A program made the position numbers and the translations under genes. From NCBI GenBank assembly GCA_002402125.1, contig NVVG01000107.1, positions 10,035 to 15,053 on the forward strand: a stretch of 5,019 nucleotides of DNA. Direction: 5' to 3'. This stretch comes from Moraxellaceae bacterium (GTDB taxonomy: Bacteria; Pseudomonadota; Gammaproteobacteria; Pseudomonadales; Ketobacteraceae). Within the stretch, counting starts at the first letter, position 1. Each line of letters opens with the position of its first letter. Positions 1 through 5,019 of the stretch are shown here, piece by piece. Below the pieces are notes generated by a model. That model worked only from the letters and a program-made list of their open reading frames with translations. It was not told the DNA's origin and ran no database searches.

Positions 1-1427
1 TAATTCAGGGGGATCAAGTTGACTTACACATTGAACTCACTGCTGGTCAATCCATTGGTTTTTTCGTTAACTCTAACGGATGGAATGGCTACTACGGGTA
101 CCAAAAGACCGGCTTTCTCTACGGTCAACCTTTCTATACATTAACCAGCCTAAATCCCACTGTAGGCCTAGGTCCACGCTACCATGTGATTTTGAATGAT
201 TCAAGAAGCGGTGGTGAAACTGACACCGGATACTTTGCTTATGGTTTTGAAGATATATTAACAACTGGAGGGGATAGAGACTATAACGACGTTATTTTTA
301 ATGTTGAGATAACGCCAATATCGGCTGTTGTCGGCATTCAAGATGCGATTGTCATTCAATCCGTCAATGATCAAGTCACAACAAAAACTGGGGTACTTGC
401 TTTTGAAGATAATTGGCCGCTGGCTGGAGACTATGACTTTAATGATGCTGTACTAGCCTATAACATAAAGAAAATAGACAATGGCGATCTCAACAATGAG
501 TATGTAAGAACGCTAGAACTACGTTATGAAATAAAGGCTATCGGTGCTACGTTCCATAACGGTATCGCGGTATCCATACCTGGCTTAGTAGAATCAATGA
601 TCAACTCCGTTAAATTGGAAAAAACAAAAAACGGATCGACCATTACTATAACTGAAAATACACAGGTCGACGCGAAGATATCCACCGGCACTGATTCGAA
701 AATCATATCTTATAACTACCCCCTTATTAAAGATCGCGAATTAGCCAACAATCATGTGTCTTTTACATTATCTGAAGATCTATTTGAGGAGCTTTCGACA
801 TTCGACACATCGGAGTTTGTCTATTCTTCACGAGGTTGCCTCTACAAAACAGCCTCTGTAAGCGGCTGCGTAGAAGACACATCATCATCAACGCTTAAAC
901 TTACAATCGTATTAAAGCCCTATGCACTGGCTGTTAGCTCAGTAGGTGATATGCCGTTTGACACCTACCTATTTGGCAGCGATAAAAATGATATCTATCG
1001 ATATTCGCGGGGAAAAGGGGCGGATACTGATTGGTTTTCCAGTTGGTCAGAAAACTACAGTGGCCGTGACAGCGCTAAGGGTCCTGGTCCTGGAAAATCG
1101 TTAGAAATACACCTAAAAGGTTTCAGCGGAACCAATGCCTTTGAAAATGATTTCTCAACGGACAACTACGATAATGCTATAGAAGTTGATGCTCAAAATG
1201 ATAGCAACGGAAAAAATAGATTTATATCGCGCCAAGTTAACATAAACGGTGTAGAAACAGGAAATCTACCCTGGGTTCTCGATCTTCCTGCTGGCTGGAA
1301 ACACCCTAAAGAACGCGTTGATATTAGCCATGCATATCCAAATTTTGTTAAATGGGTGAAAGACAACGATAGCAATACTGATTGGTATGAAACTGACGTT
1401 AACCACGAGAAACTCTATAGCCAGTAA
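1..1427 (+). CDS. LruC domain-containing secreted protein with DUF4114-like N-terminal segment (5' partial)
   Basis: The frame is open from base 3 to the TAA at 1425-1427, giving 474 visible residues; the true start and any signal peptide lie upstream of the window. The in-frame GTG at 186 is an internal valine, not a start, because strongly family-like sequence precedes it (GQSIGFFVNSNGWNG, a DUF4114-type strand pattern). Two related acidic motifs follow: FEDILTTGGDRDYNDVIF (about 246-299) ends the DUF4114-like part, and AFEDNWPLAGDYDFNDAV (about 399-449) opens the LruC domain. Further LruC landmarks are HNGIAVSIPG (about 555-585) and the C-terminal LPWVLDLPAGWKHP, AYPNF and SNTDWY blocks before the stop. 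Two cysteines (visible residues 279 and 289) could form a disulfide in an exported protein. The biochemical role of LruC proteins is largely unknown; the name comes from a Leptospira surface antigen. A calcium-binding or extracellular matrix role is inference from the acidic motifs and neighbouring polysaccharide genes. Family call is strong, function is open. Confidence 0.9.
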   Translation, partial: IQGDQVDLHIELTAGQSIGFFVNSNGWNGYYGYQKTGFLYGQPFYTLTSLNPTVGLGPRYHVILNDSRSGGETDTGYFAYGFEDILTTGGDRDYNDVIFNVEITPISAVVGIQDAIVIQSVNDQVTTKTGVLAFEDNWPLAGDYDFNDAVLAYNIKKIDNGDLNNEYVRTLELRYEIKAIGATFHNGIAVSIPGLVESMINSVKLEKTKNGSTITITENTQVDAKISTGTDSKIISYNYPLIKDRELANNHVSFTLSEDLFEELSTFDTSEFVYSSRGCLYKTASVSGCVEDTSSSTLKLTIVLKPYALAVSSVGDMPFDTYLFGSDKNDIYRYSRGKGADTDWFSSWSENYSGRDSAKGPGPGKSLEIHLKGFSGTNAFENDFSTDNYDNAIEVDAQNDSNGKNRFISRQVNINGVETGNLPWVLDLPAGWKHPKERVDISHAYPNFVKWVKDNDSNTDWYETDVNHEKLYSQ

Positions 1428-1457
1428 ACACCACCGATATATCACACCTTGTTACCA

Positions 1458-1462
1458 CAGGA
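1458..1462 (+). promoter_or_regulatory. Weak ribosome binding site for the lipoprotein gene
   Basis: CAGGA lies 8 bases before the ATG at 1471. It supports this start over the in-frame ATG at 1387, which lies inside the end of the LruC gene and would place 28 polar residues ahead of an otherwise ideal lipoprotein signal peptide. Confidence 0.5.
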
Positions 1463-1470
1463 TATTTACT

Positions 1471-1911
1471 ATGAATTATACCGCTAAAATCATTATTAGC
1501 ATTACATTCTTTGTAACGTTAACCGCTTGCTCAGGGAACGAATCGGATGATAAAAATCCTGACATGACAACTCAGGATACAATAAAGAGTGATCCTATCT
1601 TATCGGACTCTGTTCCTAAAAACACAGTGACTGCGTTAGCAAACCCAGACGCTAAATTTATGACTAGCAAAACCATATCATACACGGCATATAACACCAG
1701 TACCAAAGATGTAACGCTCTACTTATATGACAGCAACAACATCACTATAAGTCGCACCAACGTGCCAAGCGAATCATACTCTAACATCACGTTTCAAATA
1801 GCTATTGCAGAATCTACCATTCTACAAATATGGCGCCAGAGGGAAAACGTCATAAAAAACCACATCAACCTAAAAGGTTTATCTTCTGTGCTATTCGAGG
1901 AATTCGACTAA
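1471..1911 (+). CDS. Small predicted outer-membrane lipoprotein (146 aa) paired with the LruC gene
   Basis: Starting at the ATG at 1471, the protein begins MNYTAKIIISITFFVTLTAC: a short basic N-region, a hydrophobic stretch (residues 7-17) and a lipobox L-T-A-C with the lipidated cysteine at residue 20. The +2 residue is serine, so Lol sorting to the outer membrane is expected. A low-complexity polar and acidic linker (about 21-55) follows, then a compact domain of about 90 residues rich in beta-strand patterns (KTISYTAYN, DVTLYLYDSNN, ISRTNVPSESYSNITF, STILQIWR), which suggests a small beta-sandwich. I do not recognise a named family. The gene lies 43 bases after the LruC gene on the same strand with no obvious terminator between, so co-transcription is likely. 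A plausible but unproven role is surface anchoring or assembly of the LruC partner. Confidence 0.75.
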   Translation: MNYTAKIIISITFFVTLTACSGNESDDKNPDMTTQDTIKSDPILSDSVPKNTVTALANPDAKFMTSKTISYTAYNTSTKDVTLYLYDSNNITISRTNVPSESYSNITFQIAIAESTILQIWRQRENVIKNHINLKGLSSVLFEEFD

Positions 1912-1928
1912 TTAAGAACCAGACCAAA

Positions 1929-1942
1929 TCTTGTTTACAAGA
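1929..1942. promoter_or_regulatory. 14-bp dyad, candidate activator (UAS) site
   Basis: TCTTGT-TT-ACAAGA is a perfect 6-bp inverted repeat around two bases, centred about 153 bases before the predicted sigma-54 transcription start near 2089. That is a typical distance for an NtrC-family activator site. A further CAAGATT at 1961-1967 is the inverted copy of AATCTTG at 1927-1933, so the same half-site occurs three times. The two-base loop makes an RNA hairpin unlikely. The binding protein is unknown; assignment as an activator site is inference. Confidence 0.35.
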
Positions 1943-1999
1943 CCCTGATTATACACCTACCAAGATTCCTAATTTGCTCCGCAATATAAAAACAAACTT

Positions 2000-2054
2000 A
2001 TTCCGGCATTAGATCTTAAAATTAACCCCCGGAATTTCAATAACTTAATTTTAA
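2000..2054. repeat. Two interleaved inverted repeats in the intergenic control region
   Basis: ATTCCGG (2000-2006) pairs perfectly with CCGGAAT (2029-2035), and TTAAAATTAA (2016-2025) pairs perfectly with TTAATTTTAA (2045-2054). The arms interlock rather than nest, so a single RNA hairpin cannot use both. No T-run follows either stem, so they do not look like terminators. They may be protein-binding half-sites in the promoter; the second pair is all A/T and could partly be chance. Confidence 0.4.
2035..2047 (+). promoter_or_regulatory. IHF-like binding site
   Basis: TTTCAATAACTTA matches the IHF consensus WATCAANNNNTTR at all specified positions but the second. It lies between the upstream dyad at 1929-1942 and the sigma-54 promoter at 2062-2078, where IHF bends DNA to bring an upstream activator to the polymerase. 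The region is AT-rich, so a chance match is possible; the position raises its credibility. Confidence 0.4.
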
Positions 2055-2061
2055 TAGTCAA

Positions 2062-2078
2062 TTGGCGCACTGATTGCA
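2062..2078 (+). promoter_or_regulatory. Sigma-54 (RpoN) -24/-12 promoter of the polysaccharide operon
   Basis: TTGGCGCACTGATTGCA fits the sigma-54 consensus YTGGCACGNNNNTTGCW with only two mismatches (A to G and G to A in the CACG part). The invariant GG (2064-2065) and GC (2076-2077) are separated by exactly 10 bases as required. The predicted transcription start is about 2089, giving a leader of about 27 bases before the ATG at 2116. Sigma-54 promoters need an NtrC-type activator and often drive biofilm polysaccharide loci in marine gammaproteobacteria, for example syp in Vibrio fischeri. A sigma-70 reading (TTGGCG, 17 bases, TATAAA) overlaps the same DNA and cannot be excluded. Confidence 0.65.
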
Positions 2079-2115
2079 CTTAATTATAAACACTGAATTA
2101 AAGGTTAGAAATATC

Positions 2116-3357
2116 ATGTCAACAACAAATATATCAACAATACTTTTCACACATTATGGCGACAACTGGATAAGAGGGAGTGAGCGCTGCCTGCTGGATC
2201 TAATTACCCACATTGACAAGAGTATTTTTAAAGTCGTTCTTTGGTGTAATACAAAGAGTATGGCTGACGCAGCAGAGGAATTAGAAATCGATGTAATTCT
2301 ATCAGATTTTTCAGTATTAACTGATCACTCAAGTTATCTTCCTATTGCAAAATACCTAAGGCTAGTTAAGCAAGGTATAGGAATAATTGACAAGTATAAT
2401 ATATCGTTAATACATGCAAATAGCGGCGCTCCAAATCTTATTATGAACTTTGTGGCTAGAGCAAGAAGAATTCCATTGATTGCTCATCTTCATTCCCACT
2501 ACCCTCTTAGAGAACGCCTCCTTTTTGGGCTTCACCAGGTATCCATGGTTATTGGTGTAAGTAACAAAATACTATTACCGTTAATTGATGACGGCTTCCC
2601 AATGAGTAAAATCAAGGCAATAGATAACGGATTAGATATAAAACTTCTATTGACTCAGCCAAGGTCATCAATCAGGAATCAGCTTGGAATCGGCGCAGAT
2701 AAACTACTAATAGCAACAACCGGTTCACTTATTCATAGAAAAGGCATCGACAAAATAATAAATGCCACTATAGAACTCAATAAGAAGGGGTTACCCATTC
2801 ATCTCGTCGTATTCGGAGATGGACCGGAGCGAAGGAAACTACAGTATCAAATCCAACATTCAGGAACTACCCACTGCATACATTTAGTCGGTGAAAAAAA
2901 GAATATTGTTGGCCTACTACAAAGTGGTGTAGATATCTTCGTTGCCTCATCTCGCGACGAGGCATTTGGGCTTTCTCTAGCAGAGGCAAGCTTAGCGGGA
3001 ATACCGGTAATCGCCCCAAGGATCGGAGAAACAATGCGCATAATAAAGCATGGAAAAAGTGGTAAATTACTTAATATAAATACGTCCAGCGCTCTTGCTG
3101 ACGCAATCAATGAGCTCTATTTAGCCCCTGACGAAAGAAAATTAATGGGTACAATCGGAAAGTATCACATCAGCAAGCATTTTAATATTAAACGTTATGT
3201 CGATGATTTCGAGAAATTGTACCTCAATACTATTAGCGATACTTCAATGACACTCTCATGGTTTAGTCATTGGAATATTTCCGGGCCACTACTCGCAGCC
3301 TGCAGATCTATATGGCGACAATTGACCATTCAGTCTAGCAAGGGAGAGGTTCAATGA
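2116..3357 (+). CDS. GT4-type glycosyltransferase (GT-B fold), 413 aa
   Basis: Predicted cytoplasmic retaining glycosyltransferase that adds a sugar from a nucleotide donor to a lipid-linked glycan intermediate. The N-terminal acceptor domain holds ILFTHYGDNWIRGSERCLLDL (glycine-rich entry loop, G21-S22-E23) and an HLHSHY cluster (H124, H126, H128). The C-terminal donor domain holds GSLIHRKGID (G203, R208-K209, phosphate contact), FGDGPE (about 233-238) and the E-X7-E motif DEAFGLSLAEA (E282 and E290). Length is normal for the family and no key residue is missing. Start: ATG at 2116, with AAAGG at 2100-2104 as a somewhat distant ribosome site; the in-frame TTG at 2074 lies inside the -12 promoter element and would precede the predicted transcript start. 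The stop overlaps the next start by 4 bases (ATGA), so the two are probably translationally coupled. Sugar and linkage cannot be read from sequence. Confidence 0.92.
   Translation: MSTTNISTILFTHYGDNWIRGSERCLLDLITHIDKSIFKVVLWCNTKSMADAAEELEIDVILSDFSVLTDHSSYLPIAKYLRLVKQGIGIIDKYNISLIHANSGAPNLIMNFVARARRIPLIAHLHSHYPLRERLLFGLHQVSMVIGVSNKILLPLIDDGFPMSKIKAIDNGLDIKLLLTQPRSSIRNQLGIGADKLLIATTGSLIHRKGIDKIINATIELNKKGLPIHLVVFGDGPERRKLQYQIQHSGTTHCIHLVGEKKNIVGLLQSGVDIFVASSRDEAFGLSLAEASLAGIPVIAPRIGETMRIIKHGKSGKLLNINTSSALADAINELYLAPDERKLMGTIGKYHISKHFNIKRYVDDFEKLYLNTISDTSMTLSWFSHWNISGPLLAACRSIWRQLTIQSSKGEVQ
3341..3349 (+). promoter_or_regulatory. Strong ribosome binding site for the second glycosyltransferase
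   Basis: AGGGAGAGG sits just before the ATG at 3354, inside the end of the preceding gene, and fixes the start of the downstream gene within the ATGA overlap. Confidence 0.7.
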
Positions 3358-4493
3358 TTCGAAAAAGGCATATTCTAATTATTGACCCTATTGAATTTTC
3401 TGGAGGGTCAAAAATCGCTACAGAAACCATCCTTCGCCAGTTAAATACTGAATCTACAATCGTTTCAGTAATTACTAAAGACAAGGCATCATGGCAATGG
3501 AAACACCTAAGAACGATTGAACTTTTTGAACCAGAATTTCTATCGAATAAAGAACAAGGATTACTCTATTTTATTAGGCATTTCCTCTTAGCAATTAACA
3601 TCTTTGTCGCCAGAGTTAGATTTGGAAAAATTGATGTTACTTTGGGCGCATCAGGACCAGGAGTGGATCTATCTCTATATCTAATTGTACCGCTACTTAG
3701 ATACAAAATAATACAGTTGGTTCACGGACCCGTTGCTCGATCAAGAACTATCGCTAGATGCCTCAATAGGGCCAATGAGGTTCATCACCTTCAAAGCACA
3801 TTGCCATCGATCGATACAGCACTGACCGCTCTATTCAACCTAACATCGACTAGTCGTAAAAAATATCGTGTTTTGAATAATGGTTTAGAAGAATCTCAGT
3901 GGCCTTCTCAATGTCAATATCACACCCCAACCCTTTTCTGGTCGGCATCACTGTTAAAATGGAAAGGACTAGAAACATTTATACAAGCAGTAGAATTATT
4001 CTCAAACATTGATAGACCAAAAACCAATATTTGCTATATAAGACCAAAAAACACATTACTACCAACAAGCAACCTGCCCAGTGGAATCTATCAGCTACAT
4101 TGGTACAACAATCCAAATACTATTGACAAGATACGTGCAACATCGAACATTTTTGTATCCACAAGCCATAATGAACCGTTCGGATTATCCATTCTAGAGT
4201 CTCTAGCAGCTGGTCATTGCGTGTTAATCCCCAACGACGGTGCTTTTTGGGATAAACATCTAACCGACAATATTGAGTGTATTAAATACGAACAGGGCGA
4301 CATTATCGATCTCCACAACAAAATAATGGACCTTTGTTTAAACCTAGATAAAATACGCGACATCGGTACTGCCGGAGCTAAAAAAGCAAGGCGCTACAGA
4401 GCTAAGAGTATGTATGCTTCCTTAAAACTTTCCCTAGAAGGAGAATCAAAACCTATTCCAAACACTTCTGTAAGGGCAGAAACCTTTGAGTAA
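3354..4493 (+). CDS. Second GT4-type glycosyltransferase, 379 aa, atypical donor loop
   Basis: A GT-B glycosyltransferase acting in the same glycan pathway as its upstream neighbour but clearly a different protein. The N-terminal domain opens HILIIDPIEFSGGSKIATETIL with the glycine-rich GGSK loop (17-20), followed by QLVHGPVARSR (H124-G125) in the hinge-side part of the acceptor domain. The donor domain starts FWSASLLKWKGLETF (K204-G205), which lacks the arginine usually found in the GR...KG donor motif, and carries a good E-X7-E motif, NEPFGLSILESLAAG (E274 and E282). The C-terminal tail is polar and probably disordered. The start is ATG 3354, overlapping the previous stop by 4 bases and led by a strong AGGGAGAGG. 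The end overlaps the flippase start by 8 bases. Family confidence is high; donor, acceptor and linkage are unknown, and the altered donor loop may mean an unusual donor or reduced activity. Confidence 0.88.
   Translation: MIRKRHILIIDPIEFSGGSKIATETILRQLNTESTIVSVITKDKASWQWKHLRTIELFEPEFLSNKEQGLLYFIRHFLLAINIFVARVRFGKIDVTLGASGPGVDLSLYLIVPLLRYKIIQLVHGPVARSRTIARCLNRANEVHHLQSTLPSIDTALTALFNLTSTSRKKYRVLNNGLEESQWPSQCQYHTPTLFWSASLLKWKGLETFIQAVELFSNIDRPKTNICYIRPKNTLLPTSNLPSGIYQLHWYNNPNTIDKIRATSNIFVSTSHNEPFGLSILESLAAGHCVLIPNDGAFWDKHLTDNIECIKYEQGDIIDLHNKIMDLCLNLDKIRDIGTAGAKKARRYRAKSMYASLKLSLEGESKPIPNTSVRAETFE
4471..4476 (+). promoter_or_regulatory. Ribosome binding site that decides a TTG start
   Basis: TAAGGG lies 9 bases before the TTG at 4486. 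No ATG or GTG occurs in the flippase frame between here and ATG 4567, which would cut into the first membrane segment, so this site is the main support for the TTG start. Confidence 0.55.
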
Positions 4494-5019
4494 CAGTACA
4501 GAGGGTACTACAAACCAACCGAGTGCATTAACTCAAACACTTCTATACGGTTTTAGCATCGCTCTCATGAAAGGGGTCTCGCTACTAATGCTCCCCTTCG
4601 TCGCACACCACCTTACAACGACTGAATTCGGAAGATTGGAAGTTATCAGCAGCCTTGCCCTTGTAGGCAGTGTTATGGTTGGTATGGGTCTAGAACACAC
4701 GCTATACCGATTTTCTGGGACCTGTACCTGTGACATTAAACAAAAGAGCGTTGCTGCACAAATATTTTGCATAGCCATAATTGTAGGAATAACCTCGTTA
4801 GTTGTTAGTCATACATTAGCACCATCAATTGCAGCCCTACTTCCAGGTAACGTTTCGCCTTATGAAGTCCTACTTATACTAACAATGTTATCTTTCGAAG
4901 GGATCATCGCCATTCCGTTAGCTTGGCTACGGATGAAAGGAAAGGCAGGCCCCAAGGTCATCGACCTGCTGCAACAGGTGGCCAATGCAGACGGCCTGGT
5001 GATCGCCACGCCGGTGTAC
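4486..5019 (+). CDS. Wzx/MATE-like polysaccharide flippase, N-terminal part, reading frame fused to foreign sequence (3' partial)
   Basis: Inner-membrane transporter of the oligosaccharide flippase (MOP) superfamily, expected to move lipid-linked glycan units from cytoplasm to periplasm. From TTG 4486 the product begins with a polar tail, then LLYGFSIALMKGVSLLMLPFVAHHLTTTEFGRLE: first membrane segment (about 19-40) and the loop typical of Wzx-like proteins (T-EFGRLE). More hydrophobic segments follow around residues 53-70 (ISSLALVGSVMVGMG), 93-112 (IFCIAIIVGITSLVV) and 128-150 (VLLILTML...IIAIPLAWLRMKGKA). The last part is the usual family block before the next membrane helix. At about residue 155 (base 4948) the similarity stops and the frame continues into GC-rich sequence resembling another family (see the separate feature). 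The first 154 residues can be annotated with confidence; the native remainder is absent. The 8-base overlap with the upstream transferase indicates one operon. Confidence 0.8.
   Translation, partial: MSNSTEGTTNQPSALTQTLLYGFSIALMKGVSLLMLPFVAHHLTTTEFGRLEVISSLALVGSVMVGMGLEHTLYRFSGTCTCDIKQKSVAAQIFCIAIIVGITSLVVSHTLAPSIAALLPGNVSPYEVLLILTMLSFEGIIAIPLAWLRMKGKAGPKVIDLLQQVANADGLVIATPVY
4948..5019 (+). other. Foreign GC-rich fragment resembling an SsuE-type NADPH-dependent FMN reductase
   Basis: The 24 codons translate as GPKVIDLLQQVANADGLV followed by IATPVY. The ADG-[LV]-[VI]-[VI]-ATPVY block is the flavodoxin-like signature of SsuE-type NADPH-dependent FMN reductases, where it normally continues into the flavin-binding KASFSG region, here beyond the window. 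G+C is 47 of 72 bases, against 31 of 69 in the bases just before; third codon positions are G or C in 21 of 24 codons, against 11 of 23. It is in frame with the flippase without a linker. The best explanation is a chimeric join; a real recombination is possible. Only a fragment is visible, so the family call is moderate. Confidence 0.6.

Noticed and set aside
186..188. GTG as start of the LruC gene
   Set aside because: The same frame is open to the window edge and the upstream 61 residues look like DUF4114 sequence, so this codon is an internal valine and the gene is 5' truncated.
1387..1470. Longer start for the lipoprotein gene at ATG 1387
   Set aside because: It would overlap the LruC gene by 41 bases and bury the lipoprotein signal peptide behind 28 polar residues; ATG 1471 gives an ideal lipobox at residue 20.
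1830..2012. Short + strand reading frame spanning the end of the lipoprotein gene and the intergenic region
   Set aside because: It has no ribosome site, has a basic low-complexity composition and overlaps a better-supported gene in another frame.
1912..2054. Rho-independent terminator after the lipoprotein gene
   Set aside because: No GC-rich stem followed by a T-run is present; the inverted repeats here have a 2-base loop or lack a T-tract.
2062..2090. Sigma-70 promoter TTGGCG - 17 bases - TATAAA
   Set aside because: Possible, but the -35 is poor (4 of 6) and the overlapping sigma-54 match is much better; kept only as an alternative.
2074..2115. TTG 2074 as start of the first glycosyltransferase
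   Set aside because: It lies inside the -12 promoter element and before the predicted transcript start; ATG 2116 gives a normal family N-terminus.
2847..3110. Minus-strand reading frame opposite the donor domain of the first glycosyltransferase
   Set aside because: It is a shadow of the conserved E-X7-E region on the other strand, with no independent support.
4533..4778. Minus-strand reading frame opposite the flippase
   Set aside because: It is antisense to a convincing membrane protein gene and has no recognisable domain or ribosome site.
1..5019. tRNA, rRNA, CRISPR array, insertion sequence or attachment site
   Set aside because: None was seen: there is no regular repeat-spacer pattern, transposase motif, terminal inverted repeat pair or cloverleaf-like sequence.

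Overview
The window looks like part of a marine-type gammaproteobacterial chromosome. This rests on AT-rich coding sequence, a LruC/DUF4114 secreted protein of a kind common in Vibrio, Shewanella and Alteromonadales relatives, and a surface-polysaccharide gene cluster. The genus cannot be fixed from sequence alone. All convincing genes lie on the + strand.

Region 1 (1-1911): the window opens inside a gene for a secreted LruC domain-containing protein with an N-terminal DUF4114-like segment; its 5' end is missing. It is followed 43 bases later by a small gene for a predicted outer-membrane lipoprotein. The two probably form one transcription unit.

Region 2 (1912-2115): a 204-base intergenic stretch carries what reads as a complete sigma-54 control region: a 14-bp dyad (possible activator site), two interleaved inverted repeats, an IHF-like site, and a near-consensus -24/-12 promoter (TTGGCGCACTGATTGCA). 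The predicted transcript would start about 27 bases before the first glycosyltransferase gene.

Region 3 (2116-4947): three tightly packed genes form the start of a polysaccharide biosynthesis operon: two different GT4-type glycosyltransferases overlapping by 4 bases (ATGA), then the N-terminal part of a Wzx/MATE-like polysaccharide flippase that starts at a TTG overlapping the second transferase by 8 bases. The transferases would assemble a lipid-linked oligosaccharide and the flippase would move it across the inner membrane. The sigma-54 promoter suggests regulated production, as for biofilm or exopolysaccharide loci.

Region 4 (about 4948-5019): the flippase reading frame runs without a stop into 72 bases of clearly different composition (47 of 72 bases G/C; 21 of 24 third codon positions G/C). 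Its translation no longer looks like a membrane protein and instead matches the ADGLVIATPVY signature of SsuE-type NADPH-dependent FMN reductases. This looks like a chimeric junction, most likely an assembly or contig-edge artefact and less likely a real recombination. The last 72 bases should not be used to infer flippase function.
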